A program made the position numbers and the translations under genes. The notes beneath the pieces were generated by a model. That model was given only the letters and a program-made list of their open reading frames with translations, did not search any database and had not been told where the DNA came from. From CAIYRG01 sp964446945 (GTDB taxonomy: Bacteria > Pseudomonadota > Alphaproteobacteria > Micropepsales > Micropepsaceae), in the NCBI GenBank assembly GCA_964446945.1, contig CAYUQO010000001.1:62001-126000 (forward strand): a stretch of 64,000 nucleotides of DNA, written 5' to 3'. Below are positions 8,739 through 17,240 of the stretch, one piece after another; the first letter of the stretch is position 1; each line of letters opens with the position of its first letter.

Positions 8739-9488
8739 CTAGGGCTTGACCCCAATGACCGATGAATCGTCCACCCGGACCAGAAACATCGGGATTTGGT
8801 GTTCCTGCAGATATTCGTCGGTGGCTTTGCGTGATCCCTGCCAGCGGAAATAATCGTCCACGATCAGAATGCCGCCCGCGGCCAACCTGGGGTAGAGGTG
8901 GTCGAACTCCGCCCGAGTTGAGGCATGCCAGTCGGTATCCAGCCGTAACAGAGCGATCCTTTCCGGGAGCGCAGCCGTCGGGAGTGTGTCCTCCACTTTG
9001 CCCTGGATGAAGTGAATGCGCTCCATCGGATAGCCCGTCAGGGCGAGATTGCGCCGGACTTCCTCGACGCCGTGATTGATCCAGGTCGAGCGTCCTGCTT
9101 CGTCACGCCGTTTGCGCCAGCTTCGATGTGCCGGCTCGCCGAACCGCCCGCGATCATGTTCATCGGGTTCCGGCATGCCTTCAAACGTATCGTAAAGATA
9201 CAGATTGGGTTTGGTCGTGTGGAGATCCAACAAGGTGTAGGCGATGGCCATCATGGAACCGCCCTTTGCGACACCGCATTCGACGAAATCTCCGGGACAG
9301 TTCCGCGCCACGTGGCGCACGGCCGATTCAAGAACCGCCACCCGCTCATCCGACGTCATGGTATAGGGGCGGACCTTTTTGAGCAGAGATTTTTGAAACG
9401 GCGAAAAATCCAGCGGAGGCCCCGATGCGGCGCCACCGGCAAAGGGCCGCCGCAATTCGCGTTTGAGCTTACCCACCCAATCGATCAC
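8739..9488 (-). CDS. TylF/MycF-like SAM methyltransferase
   Basis: A class I O-methyltransferase of the macrocin (TylF) family. Family features visible are FVECGVAKGGSMMA (SAM motif I), YLYDTFEGMPEPD and the metal-binding acidic LLRLDTDWHAS followed by LIVDDYF. Such enzymes methylate sugar or polyketide hydroxyls, or unknown glycan substrates when found alone as here. I choose the GTG at 9486-9488 (GGCGGGG upstream), giving about 249 residues and avoiding overlap with the divergent membrane protein gene; an upstream frame reaches 9548. Confidence 0.85.
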   Translation of the reverse strand: MIDWVGKLKRELRRPFAGGAASGPPLDFSPFQKSLLKKVRPYTMTSDERVAVLESAVRHVARNCPGDFVECGVAKGGSMMAIAYTLLDLHTTKPNLYLYDTFEGMPEPDEHDRGRFGEPAHRSWRKRRDEAGRSTWINHGVEEVRRNLALTGYPMERIHFIQGKVEDTLPTAALPERIALLRLDTDWHASTRAEFDHLYPRLAAGGILIVDDYFRWQGSRKATDEYLQEHQIPMFLVRVDDSSVIGVKP

Positions 9489-9511
9489 GATAGCCCCGCC
9501 AATTCTCTTTG

Positions 9512-9967
9512 ATGACAATGAGCGATACGCCACCCGCGAACCAGCCACAACCGGCCCCCGCCGCGACGGGTGATTTCAGGCCGCTGGTGATCGTCTGTTA
9601 TTTCCTGTTCCTGCTCGCCTGCATCAACGGATTCACCGCGCTGATTGGGGTGGTGATCGCGCATCTGCGGCGCCGTGAATCGCTTGGCACAATCTGGCAA
9701 AGCCATTTTGACAATCTGATTCTCGTATTCTGGGTGCTGATCGCCGCGTTCCTGATCGTCGCGCTCGGCTTTCCGCTGGGACTATGGGCGAATTTTTCGT
9801 ACCAGTTCTTCAGCCATCCCTCGATCATATTTTTCTGGCCGCCATGGTTCCTGATCATTCCGATCCTGTTCGGTCTGGTTGTATTCCCGGTGCTGGTTGT
9901 CTGGTATTTTTACCGGACGATCCGCGGCCTCATCCGGGCTGCGGAAGCTCGCCCCTATCGCGATTGA
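9512..9967 (+). CDS. DUF4870/Tic20-like membrane protein
   Basis: About 151 residues with a Pro/Gln/Ala-rich cytosolic N-terminus and three hydrophobic segments (LVIVCYFLFLLACINGF, LILVFWVLIAAFLIVALGF and WFLIIPILFGLVVFPVLVV), ending in the short basic YRTIRGLIRAAEARPY. That pattern matches small DUF4870-type membrane proteins, whose function is unknown. ATG codons at 9512 and 9518 are both possible starts; a TTG lies at 9509. It is divergent from the TylF-like gene with a very short intergenic gap. Confidence 0.8.
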   Translation: MTMSDTPPANQPQPAPAATGDFRPLVIVCYFLFLLACINGFTALIGVVIAHLRRRESLGTIWQSHFDNLILVFWVLIAAFLIVALGFPLGLWANFSYQFFSHPSIIFFWPPWFLIIPILFGLVVFPVLVVWYFYRTIRGLIRAAEARPYRD

Positions 9968-10044
9968 GTCCTGATCGTGCCCACCTTCAAACAACTGACA
10001 AACACCCAATATAGAATCCGGTACCAAGCCAGTCCGGCGGAGTA

Positions 10045-10665
10045 ATGACGCCCAAAATGGACTTGCCGCAGGAATGCGGTTCTACAATTCGGCCGCCACG
10101 TGTGGTTTTGGTGCGGCACGGCAAACCGGCCATTCCCATGGCCCGGACCTGCTATCGCGGCTTCCGGCATTTCATCGCCGCCTATGAGAGCGCCGGTCTG
10201 GATCCCCACAGCGCTCCGCCCGCCGAATTGCGCGCGCTGGTCAAAGACCTGCCTGCGGTATTCACCAGCGGCGCGCCGCGCGCAAACGACAGCGCCCGTT
10301 CCCTGCTGCCGCAGGCGGAGATCATCGCCGACCCATTGTTCGCCGAAGCTCCGCTGGCTGGACCGAAAATTCCGCTGGTGAAAATGAACGTGCCGATCTG
10401 GGCGGTGATTTCCCGCATCATATGGCACGCCGGATATCACCCCGAAATTGAGAATTACCGCCGCGCCCGCCGCCGCGCGGCGCGTGCTGCGGACCGGCTT
10501 CTGGCCAGCGCGGAAGCCAATGCCGGGACCGCGGTTCTGGTCGCGCATGGTTATTTCAATGCCATGATCGGACGCGTATTGCGTCAGCGCGGATTCATGC
10601 GAGTCGGCACGCATCGCGCCAGTTTCTGGAACGCCGTCACCTACGAACGGGAGCTACAGAACTAG
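10045..10665 (+). CDS. Histidine phosphatase family protein
   Basis: A 206-residue protein with the phosphoglycerate mutase-like catalytic motif LVRHGKP (about 22-28) and the second catalytic histidine in VLVAHGYF. The 'CYRGFRHFIAAYESAGLDP' segment and the absence of the usual RAxQTA block point to a phosphatase of unknown substrate rather than glycolytic mutase. GGCGGAG precedes the ATG. It converges on the nitroreductase gene; the two stop codons share the bases CTAG at 10662-10665. Confidence 0.88.
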   Translation: MTPKMDLPQECGSTIRPPRVVLVRHGKPAIPMARTCYRGFRHFIAAYESAGLDPHSAPPAELRALVKDLPAVFTSGAPRANDSARSLLPQAEIIADPLFAEAPLAGPKIPLVKMNVPIWAVISRIIWHAGYHPEIENYRRARRRAARAADRLLASAEANAGTAVLVAHGYFNAMIGRVLRQRGFMRVGTHRASFWNAVTYERELQN

Positions 10666-11255
10666 AACCGCGTACTGATGGCGCGGATGTCAGGACGCGG
10701 CCTGTCCTCCAGCGGACCGGCCGGGTGGCCGATATAAATATACCCTGCAATGCGTTCCGTGGGCTTCAGCCCAATCCGCTCGAGGACTGCGGGATGGTAG
10801 GCGCACCACTCGGTAATCCAGTTCGCGACATAGCCCAATGCGTGCGCGGCAATGACGATGCTCATGCACACGGCGCCTGCGGACAGTTGCTGTTCCCACA
10901 TCGGAATCGGAATCTGTTCGCGCACACGGCTGACCACGCCAATCACCACCGGTGCCCGAAGGAAGCGCTCGCGCTCCTGCGCAATGCGTTCCGGAGACGT
11001 ATCCCTTTCCCCTGAAATGACCGAGCCGAGAATTTCGCCCAAGCGGTTGCGGCCTTCACCCTCGAAGATGATGAACCGCCATGGCGTGAGCTTTCCGTGA
11101 TCTGGAACGCGCACGCCGGCCGTCAGGATGCGATCCAGTTCCGCGGGACTCGGACCCGGTCCTGTCATCGCCTTCGCCGAACCGGAACGACGGCTCAGCA
11201 GCAGGTCGAAGGTCTCGGGGACAGGAACATTTAAAGGACGCGTGGCATCGTTCAT
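10662..11255 (-). CDS. Nitroreductase family protein (FMN-dependent)
   Basis: NAD(P)H-dependent flavoprotein of about 197 residues. Conserved features: SRRSGSAKAM for FMN phosphate binding, the RVPDHGKLTPWRFIIFEG segment, and AHALGYVANWITEW with GYIYIGHPAG near the end, as in YdjA-like nitroreductases. Substrate unknown. The ATG at 11253-11255 has AGGAAG six bases upstream, so I prefer it over a TTG 30 bases further out. Single gene, convergent with the histidine phosphatase. Confidence 0.9.
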   Translation of the reverse strand: MNDATRPLNVPVPETFDLLLSRRSGSAKAMTGPGPSPAELDRILTAGVRVPDHGKLTPWRFIIFEGEGRNRLGEILGSVISGERDTSPERIAQERERFLRAPVVIGVVSRVREQIPIPMWEQQLSAGAVCMSIVIAAHALGYVANWITEWCAYHPAVLERIGLKPTERIAGYIYIGHPAGPLEDRPRPDIRAISTRF

Positions 11256-11338
11256 GGAATCTTCCTGATTCAGGCCGGCCATCAAGCTATTACGGCAGTT
11301 TGCGCTTCCTGTGAACGCGGCTTTTCACGACCCGGGCG

Positions 11339-12190
11339 ATGGTGATAGAGAAGCCGGCCCATTCCATGGATAGAGTTATGCGTCCGGCCGAGAAAATTGC
11401 CAGCTGCGATCCGATTTGGTCGGCTTTGCGGAGCCAGGCCGAAGAGCTGGCGGAGTCCGAGCCAGAGCTCGCGAGTTTCGCACATGCGACGATCCTCAAA
11501 CATGACCGGCTTGAGGATGCCCTGTCGTATCATCTGGCGCGGAAACTTGGCGGCGAAGACCTCTCTCCGCTGCAGTTGCGCGAACTCTTTGCCGAAGCTT
11601 TTGCCCGGGACAGCCGGATTGGCGAAGCCGTCCGCGCGGACCTTGCGGCCGTGTACCAGCGCGATCCAGCCTGCCACTGCTATGCCCAGGCGTTCCTGTT
11701 TTTCAAAGGCTTCCACGCGCTGGAATGCTATCGCCTCGCGCATTTCCTGTGGACCCGCGGGCGGCGTCTGATGGCTTTATTCGTGCAGAGCCGCATTTCC
11801 GATCTGTTCGCCGTGGACATTCATCCAGCGGCTCAACTCGGCCGCGGCATCATGATTGATCACGCCACCGGTGTTGTGATCGGCGAGACGGCCGTCGTCG
11901 GTGATGACGTTTCCATGCTGCACGGTGTTACGCTCGGCGGCACGGGCAAGCAGAATGAAGACCGCCATCCGAAAATTGGCCGCGGGGTTCTGCTCTCCGT
12001 CGGCGCAAAAGTTCTCGGCAATATCCATATCGGAGAGTACAGCAAGGTCGGAGCCGGGTCGGTGGTATTGAAACCAGTTCCGCCTTACACCACGGTTGCC
12101 GGCGTTCCGGCGCGCGTAATCGGTAAAGCGGGGAGTCCACATCCTTCCCAGGACATGAACCACGACTTCCCCGACGACAGTACAAAATAG
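11339..12190 (+). CDS. cysE: Serine O-acetyltransferase
   Basis: Acetylates L-serine with acetyl-CoA to O-acetylserine, the first step of cysteine synthesis. The 283-residue protein has the N-terminal helical SATase domain (SALRSQAEELAESEPELASF; KHDRLEDALSYHLARKL), DIHPAAQLGRGIMIDHATG with catalytic Asp/His, and left-handed beta-helix hexapeptides (VVIGETAVVGDDVSML; GGTGK). A 38-residue tail follows the helix and could carry the cysteine-synthase-binding end, though the usual terminal Ile is not present. A DUF3126 gene follows by 44 bases. Confidence 0.96.
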   Translation: MVIEKPAHSMDRVMRPAEKIASCDPIWSALRSQAEELAESEPELASFAHATILKHDRLEDALSYHLARKLGGEDLSPLQLRELFAEAFARDSRIGEAVRADLAAVYQRDPACHCYAQAFLFFKGFHALECYRLAHFLWTRGRRLMALFVQSRISDLFAVDIHPAAQLGRGIMIDHATGVVIGETAVVGDDVSMLHGVTLGGTGKQNEDRHPKIGRGVLLSVGAKVLGNIHIGEYSKVGAGSVVLKPVPPYTTVAGVPARVIGKAGSPHPSQDMNHDFPDDSTK

Positions 12191-12234
12191 CTGCGGCGAC
12201 TTCGCACAAACCAACGCAGCAGGAGAATCTTGCT

Positions 12235-12462
12235 TTGACCCGCAGCGAAATCTGGCGCCTGGAAAAATACCTGCGCAATCTTTTTCGGCTTGATACCGTC
12301 ACCATCATGGAGCGGCAGCCCAAAGACTCCGTCGAGGTCCATATCGGCGGCGAATTTATCGGCCTGATCTACAAGAACGAAGAGGAAGGTGAAGTCTCCT
12401 ACGACTTCAACATGTCCATTCTCGAAGAGGATCTGCCGGAGCCGCCTGCAGGCCGCCGGTAA
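12235..12462 (+). CDS. DUF3126 family protein
   Basis: A 75-residue acidic protein (RSEIWRLEKYLRNLFR, VEVHIGGEFIGLIYKNEEEG, YDFNMSILEEDL), matching DUF3126, which is found next to cysE in many alphaproteobacteria. The start is a TTG at 12235 with AGGAG about nine bases upstream. Function unknown; co-transcription with cysE is likely from the 44-base gap. Confidence 0.88.
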   Translation: MTRSEIWRLEKYLRNLFRLDTVTIMERQPKDSVEVHIGGEFIGLIYKNEEEGEVSYDFNMSILEEDLPEPPAGRR

Positions 12463-13203
12463 TCAGAGTACCGACAGCATTTCGCCGACCAGCGGGTGGC
12501 GAACGATATCGGCGTCCGTCAAGCGGACGACCGCGATATTTTCCACCTGCTCAAGCCGCGTGGCGATATCGCGCAGACCCGAAACCCCCGGCAGCAAATC
12601 CGTCTGATCCGGGTCGCCGGTCAGGATCATGGTCGAACGCCAGCCGAGCCGGGTGAGCAGCATCTTGAGCTGTCCATAGGTGCAGTTCTGCGCCTCGTCG
12701 ATGACAACAAAGCAATCGTTCAGCGTGCGGCCGCGCATGAACGCCACCGGGGCAACTTCGATCGCTCCGTCTAAGAGAAGGGCCTTCAGGCGCTTACTGC
12801 CCAACCTTTCGGTCAGGGCGTCATAGAGCGGCCGCAAATAGGGAGCGAGTTTCTCGCCCATGTCGCCCGGCAAAAAACCCAGCGTCTCTCCCGCTTCCAC
12901 CGCCGGACGGGACAGCACGATTCGGTTGACGCGGCCGCTCTCCAGGGCATCGACGGCGCGCGCGACGGCAAGGTAGGTTTTGCCAGTGCCGGCGGGCCCG
13001 AGTGCGAGCACCACCGAGCGTTCGTCTATCGCGTCCAGAAGCTGCTGTTGTACCTTGCTGAGCGCGCGGACATTCTTGACGTATTTGCGGTCGCGCTCGT
13101 CATCGAGCGGCGACCAGCCTCCGGATGGAAACAGTTTGTGAACATTGCCGCCTTCTTCATGACCCCGCTCCCGCAACTTGTTACGCGCGACGCGTTTGGC
13201 CAT
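12463..13203 (-). CDS. PhoH-like P-loop ATPase
   Basis: A 246-residue protein of the PhoH/PhoL class with Walker A LGPAGTGKTYLAVA, the PhoH signature block FVVIDEAQNCTYGQLKMLLTR (shown here in part as DEAQNC, Walker B) and LTGDPDQTDL. It lacks the PIN domain of PhoH2, and lacks the longer N-terminal domain of PhoL. These proteins are linked to RNA metabolism and stress; the exact role is unclear. GGGGGTG precedes the chosen ATG (13201-13203). Its stop directly abuts the DUF3126 stop. Confidence 0.88.
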   Translation of the reverse strand: MAKRVARNKLRERGHEEGGNVHKLFPSGGWSPLDDERDRKYVKNVRALSKVQQQLLDAIDERSVVLALGPAGTGKTYLAVARAVDALESGRVNRIVLSRPAVEAGETLGFLPGDMGEKLAPYLRPLYDALTERLGSKRLKALLLDGAIEVAPVAFMRGRTLNDCFVVIDEAQNCTYGQLKMLLTRLGWRSTMILTGDPDQTDLLPGVSGLRDIATRLEQVENIAVVRLTDADIVRHPLVGEMLSVL

Positions 13204-13307
13204 GTACACCCCCTGTGGCAGCGAATCATTGACTGCTTCAATCCTATGCCCTTTCCAGGCGCTCGTCCCGTCTGACAGAGAAAATTCACAAACCTGTAGA
13301 GGTAAAC

Positions 13308-13835
13308 ATGGCCATATACGCGCTTTCCGACTGGCATCCGGAACTTCCGCCGGAGGGCGAGTTCTGGATTGCGCCCGACGCGAATCTCATTGGCCGGGTG
13401 CGGCTCGCGAAGGGCGTCAGCGTATGGTTCGGCAGCGTTTTGCGCGGCGACAATGACTGGATCAGCGTGGGCGAGAACAGCAATATCCAGGACCTCTGCG
13501 CATTGCACACCGATCCCGGCATTCCACTCACTTTGGGCGCAAATGTTTCTGTCGGACATGGCGCTGTCGTCCACGGTGCAACCGTCGGCGACAATTGCGT
13601 CATCGGCATGGGTGCAACCCTCCTGAACCGCGCGAAGATCGGCAAGAACTCGGTTGTCGGCGCAAATGCACTGGTACCTGAAGGCAAGGAGTTTCCCGAC
13701 AATTCGCTGATCGTCGGCGTGCCTGCGCGAGTCGTGCGGAATATCGCTGGAAAGGACGTGCCGATGCTGCTGTTGAACGCGCAGGTCTATTTTCAGCGCT
13801 GGCAGCGTTACCGCGAAGAACTGAAACGGCTTTAA
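13308..13835 (+). CDS. Gamma-class carbonic anhydrase-like protein
   Basis: A left-handed beta-helix protein of 175 residues in the YrdA/PaaY/Cam-like family. Zinc histidines are visible in ALHTDPG and VGHGAVVHGATVGD, along with the conserved LRGDNDWISVGENSNIQD segment. Family members hydrate CO2 or are inactive metal-binding homologues; assignment of activity is not possible from sequence alone. AGAGG precedes the ATG. It is divergent from the phoH-like gene. Confidence 0.92.
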   Translation: MAIYALSDWHPELPPEGEFWIAPDANLIGRVRLAKGVSVWFGSVLRGDNDWISVGENSNIQDLCALHTDPGIPLTLGANVSVGHGAVVHGATVGDNCVIGMGATLLNRAKIGKNSVVGANALVPEGKEFPDNSLIVGVPARVVRNIAGKDVPMLLLNAQVYFQRWQRYREELKRL

Positions 13836-13845
13836 TGTCGTTCGT

Positions 13846-15633
13846 TCAGTAAGTGCGCGCCTTGGGCGGGATCGATTCCACGTCGTTGGTGAGCGTGTAC
13901 ATGTGCACCGGACGATAGGCGATCCGTGTTTCCGCGCTCTGCGGATTGAACCAGATGATGGTGTGCTTCATCCAGTTCTTGTCGTCCCGCTCAGGATAAT
14001 CTTCGCGTGCGTGCGCGCCGCGCGATTCCGTGCGCGTCACGGCGCTGTCGATCGTGACGATCGCCTGGGCGATGAGATTGTCGAATTCCAGGGTCTCGAC
14101 CAGATCTGTGTTCCAGATCATGCCGCGGTCTGAAACCGCGATGTCCGGGATGGCCTTGTAGATATCCCTGACCGCCTGCTGACCCTTGTGCAGCGTCTCT
14201 CCAGTCCGGAACACGGCGGCGTCATTCTGCATGGCTCTCTGCATGGTGAGGCGCAATTGCGCGGTCGGCGTTTTGCCCCGGGCGTTGCGAAACCGGTCGA
14301 GCCGCGCGAGCGCTTCGTCGCCCGCGTCCTTGCGCAGATCGGGCTGGCTCTCGCCCGGCTTGATCCCTTCCGCAGCGCGCGCGCCGGCAGCTTTGCCGAA
14401 GACCACAAGGTCGCACAGCGAGTTCGACCCGAGGCGATTTGCTCCGTGTACAGAGACACACGCCGCCTCGCCGATGGCGAAGAGACCCGGCACCGTGCCG
14501 TCGGGATTGCCTTCGGTGACGCTCAGCGCCTCGCCCAGATAGGTCGTTGGAATGCCACCCATGTTGTAGTGAACGGTCGGCAGGACCGGAATGGGCTGTT
14601 TTGTGATGTCCACGCCGGCGAAAATCCGCGCCGATTCCGTGATACCGGGCAGCCGTTCGTGCAGGACCTTCGGGTCAAGATGCGACAGGTGAAGGTTGAT
14701 ATGGTCCTTGAGCGGACCGACCCCGCGGCCTTCGCGAATCTCGATGGTCATGGCGCGTGAGACGACATCGCGCGAGGCGAGGTCCTTGGCGTTCGGCGCA
14801 TATCGTTCCATGAAGCGTTCGCCGGCCGAGTTGGTCAGATAACCGCCTTCGCCGCGCGATCCTTCGGTGATGAGAACTCCCGCGCCGTAAATGCCGGTCG
14901 GATGGAACTGCACGAATTCCATGTCCTGCAGCGGCAGTCCGGCGCGCAGCACCATGGCATTGCCGTCACCGGTGCAGGTATGCGCCGATGTGCAGGAGAA
15001 ATAGGCGCGGCCATAGCCGCCGGTTGCGAGAATGGTTTTATGCGCGCGGAACCGGTGGATGGTGCCGTCATCGAGATTCCACGCCATCAATCCCCGGCAT
15101 TCGCCGTCTTCCATCAGGAGATCGAGCGCGAAGAACTCGATGAAGAAGTTCACGTCATATCGGAGGGACTGCCCATACAGCGTGTGCAGTATCGCATGAC
15201 CGGTGCGGTCAGCCGCGGCGCAGGTGCGCAGCGCCTGCTCTTTGCCGAATCTCAGCGTCATGCCGCCAAATGCGCGCTGAAAGATTTTACCGTTTTCCAT
15301 GCGCGAGAAAGGGACGCCGAAATGTTCCAGTTCGTAGACCGCTTCGGGTGCGTGGCGGCAGAGATATTCGATCGCGTCCTGGTCCCCGAGCCAATCAGAC
15401 CCCTTGACCGTGTCGTACATGTGCCAGCGCCAGTCGTCCTCGCTCATATTGCCGATGGCGGCGGAGATTCCTCCCTGGGCGGCGACCGTGTGACTACGGG
15501 TGGGAAATACTTTCGTCAGGCATGCGACTTTCAGCCCGTGCTTTGCCGCTTCCAGTGTGGCGCGCAATCCCGCGCCGCCCGCGCCGCACACAATGACGTC
15601 GTAGGTGTGATCGGTGATCGGATAGGCTGTCAT
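13846..15633 (-). CDS. sdhA: Succinate dehydrogenase flavoprotein subunit
   Basis: Complex II subunit oxidising succinate to fumarate on the cytosolic membrane face. The 595-residue protein has the FAD-binding GAGGAGLRATLEAAKHG, the covalent flavinylation His in TRSHTVAAQGG, the active-site HPTGIYGAGVLITEGSRGEGG and LASRDVVSRAM. The ATG at 15631-15633 is one base after the sdhD stop with GGGAC upstream; a TTG 15 bases earlier would overlap sdhD. Last gene of sdhC-sdhD-sdhA; sdhB, normally next, is instead on the other strand at 18068. Confidence 0.97.
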   Translation of the reverse strand: MTAYPITDHTYDVIVCGAGGAGLRATLEAAKHGLKVACLTKVFPTRSHTVAAQGGISAAIGNMSEDDWRWHMYDTVKGSDWLGDQDAIEYLCRHAPEAVYELEHFGVPFSRMENGKIFQRAFGGMTLRFGKEQALRTCAAADRTGHAILHTLYGQSLRYDVNFFIEFFALDLLMEDGECRGLMAWNLDDGTIHRFRAHKTILATGGYGRAYFSCTSAHTCTGDGNAMVLRAGLPLQDMEFVQFHPTGIYGAGVLITEGSRGEGGYLTNSAGERFMERYAPNAKDLASRDVVSRAMTIEIREGRGVGPLKDHINLHLSHLDPKVLHERLPGITESARIFAGVDITKQPIPVLPTVHYNMGGIPTTYLGEALSVTEGNPDGTVPGLFAIGEAACVSVHGANRLGSNSLCDLVVFGKAAGARAAEGIKPGESQPDLRKDAGDEALARLDRFRNARGKTPTAQLRLTMQRAMQNDAAVFRTGETLHKGQQAVRDIYKAIPDIAVSDRGMIWNTDLVETLEFDNLIAQAIVTIDSAVTRTESRGAHAREDYPERDDKNWMKHTIIWFNPQSAETRIAYRPVHMYTLTNDVESIPPKARTY

Positions 15634-15634
15634 A

Positions 15635-16027
15635 TCAGTGTCCCGCAAGTGCCATGCGAATCAGTGCCCAACCGGCCGCGGTCGCGACGATCCAGCAGAC
15701 AAAGCGATTGAGAACGAGAAGAGTGATCTTAAAGCTTTCCTGATGGAAGTAATCTTCGATCACCGTCTGCAGTCCGAGTGAGGTGTGATAGGCGCAGGTG
15801 ATGATGAACAGGAACATCAACACCGCATTGATGGGCTCGGAAAAATAGGCGGCCACAGGACCCTGTCCTGCCCCGACATAGGCAAGGGCTGAGGCGACAA
15901 ACCAGATCGACAGCGGCACCAGTGCGACCGACGAGAGACGCAGTGCCCAGAAATGATGGGTCCCGGCGCGTGCCGATCCGAGGCCTTCGATTTTGGCAAG
16001 TGGCGTCCTTATTCTTGGCGCGTTCAT
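15635..16027 (-). CDS. sdhD: Succinate dehydrogenase membrane anchor subunit
   Basis: Complex II cytochrome b556 anchor of 130 residues. Three membrane segments are visible (FWALRLSSVALVPLSIWF, AVLMFLFIITCAYHTSLG, VLNRFVCWIVATAAGWAL). The haem-ligand His is in AYHTSLGLQTVIEDY, which matches the alphaproteobacterial SdhD block. The start overlaps the sdhC stop as ATGA, and the stop is one base before sdhA, so the three genes are translationally coupled. Confidence 0.95.
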   Translation of the reverse strand: MNAPRIRTPLAKIEGLGSARAGTHHFWALRLSSVALVPLSIWFVASALAYVGAGQGPVAAYFSEPINAVLMFLFIITCAYHTSLGLQTVIEDYFHQESFKITLLVLNRFVCWIVATAAGWALIRMALAGH

Positions 16028-16458
16028 ACGTTCAACCCTGCCTTGACCATCAGTCCCACCGCAAAAACGCCCGCGGCAAGAAGAATCGATGCGACGAACA
16101 CAAACGCAGCCGTGATGCGCGCCGTGGGCAAGGAAAAGCCGTATCCGATATCCCAGAACAGATGACGGATGCCGTTGAGCAGGTGATAGCAAAGCGACCA
16201 AAGGAAACCGAACAGGATGATTTGACCGATGACGTTGCCTGCCGCGGTGGTGAACACCGTGTACGCGTCCGGTCCTGTTGCAGCGGCGATGAGCCACCAC
16301 GCCAGCAACACCAGCCCCGCCGCGAGCGCGATACCCGTCGCGCGATGGGTGATGGAAGCAACCATCGTGATCGCCCAGCTCCAGATCTGCAAATGGGGCG
16401 ACAACGGGCGCCCATAAGGCCGCGCGCTTGGCCCCGGGCTATTCGGTGGAGTGCTCAT
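16024..16458 (-). CDS. sdhC: Succinate dehydrogenase cytochrome b556 subunit
   Basis: Membrane subunit of 144 residues with the signature RPLSPHLQIWSW, SITHRATG (quinone-site Ser and Arg) and the haem-ligand His in CYHLLNGIRHLFWD. Three membrane helices follow the usual pattern. AGGACA lies just upstream of the ATG. First gene of sdhCDA, divergent from rpe; the promoter must lie in the 123 bases between them. Confidence 0.95.
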   Translation of the reverse strand: MSTPPNSPGPSARPYGRPLSPHLQIWSWAITMVASITHRATGIALAAGLVLLAWWLIAAATGPDAYTVFTTAAGNVIGQIILFGFLWSLCYHLLNGIRHLFWDIGYGFSLPTARITAAFVFVASILLAAGVFAVGLMVKAGLNV

Positions 16459-16581
16459 CCTGTGTCCTGAAAGCGGCGGATCAAATTTCGCCGCAGAATA
16501 GGTAGGGGAGGGGGCAAGTCAATTGCAACGCGCGATTTTTCACCTTGTACGGGCATGCGGAATCGCGCAGAAACATGGCCG

Positions 16582-17238
16582 ATGGCAAGCAAAATCCGTA
16601 TCGCGCCCTCGATTCTTTCCGCCGATTTCGCGCGGCTGGGAGCGGAGGTTGAGGCGATCGACAAAGCGGGCGCCGACTTCATCCACATCGATGTTATGGA
16701 TGGTCACTTTGTCCCCAACCTGACCATTGGGCCGGTGGTCGTCAGCGCATTGCGCCCACACAGCCGGAAGCTGTTCGACTGCCATCTCATGATTGCGCCG
16801 GCGGATCCCTATATTGCCGCCTTCGCCGAAGCCGGGGCGGACATTATCAGCATCCATCCCGAATCCGGACCGCATCCGTATCGCACGCTGCAATTGATTC
16901 GCAGCCTCGGGAAAAAAGCCGGTTACGTGCTCAATCCCGGTACACCGCTCGAAGTCGTGGATCCAGTCTTCGACATGCTCGATCTTCTGTTGATCATGAC
17001 GGTCAATCCGGGTTTTGGCGGGCAGGAGTTCCTTGTTAGCCAGCTCGAGAAAATCAGGGCCGCGCGTGAACGGATTGAGGCGTGCGGACGCGATGTGATG
17101 CTGGAGGTTGATGGCGGGATCAATCCGCAGACGGCAAAACAGGCAATCGCGGCCGGCGCGGATGTGCTGGTGGCCGGGACTTCGGTGTTCCGCGCAGGCG
17201 GAGAATACGCAGGCGCGATAGCCCGTCTGCGCGGATAA
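16582..17238 (+). CDS. rpe: Ribulose-phosphate 3-epimerase
   Basis: Interconverts ribulose-5-phosphate and xylulose-5-phosphate. TIM-barrel motifs are complete: IAPSILSADFARL, FIHIDVMDGHFVPNLTIG (metal His/Asp), CHLMI, MTVNPGFGGQ and EVDGGIN, AGTSVF (phosphate binding). The ATG at 16582 gives the family's normal N-terminus (218 residues); an in-frame ATG at 16555 adds nine residues. It sits between the two halves of the sdh locus and is followed two bases later by a methyltransferase gene. Confidence 0.96.
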   Translation: MASKIRIAPSILSADFARLGAEVEAIDKAGADFIHIDVMDGHFVPNLTIGPVVVSALRPHSRKLFDCHLMIAPADPYIAAFAEAGADIISIHPESGPHPYRTLQLIRSLGKKAGYVLNPGTPLEVVDPVFDMLDLLLIMTVNPGFGGQEFLVSQLEKIRAARERIEACGRDVMLEVDGGINPQTAKQAIAAGADVLVAGTSVFRAGGEYAGAIARLRG

Positions 17239-17240
17239 TT

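Noticed and set aside
14902..15711. 269-residue plus-strand frame over sdhA
   Set aside because: Antisense to sdhA and sdhD with no domain of its own.
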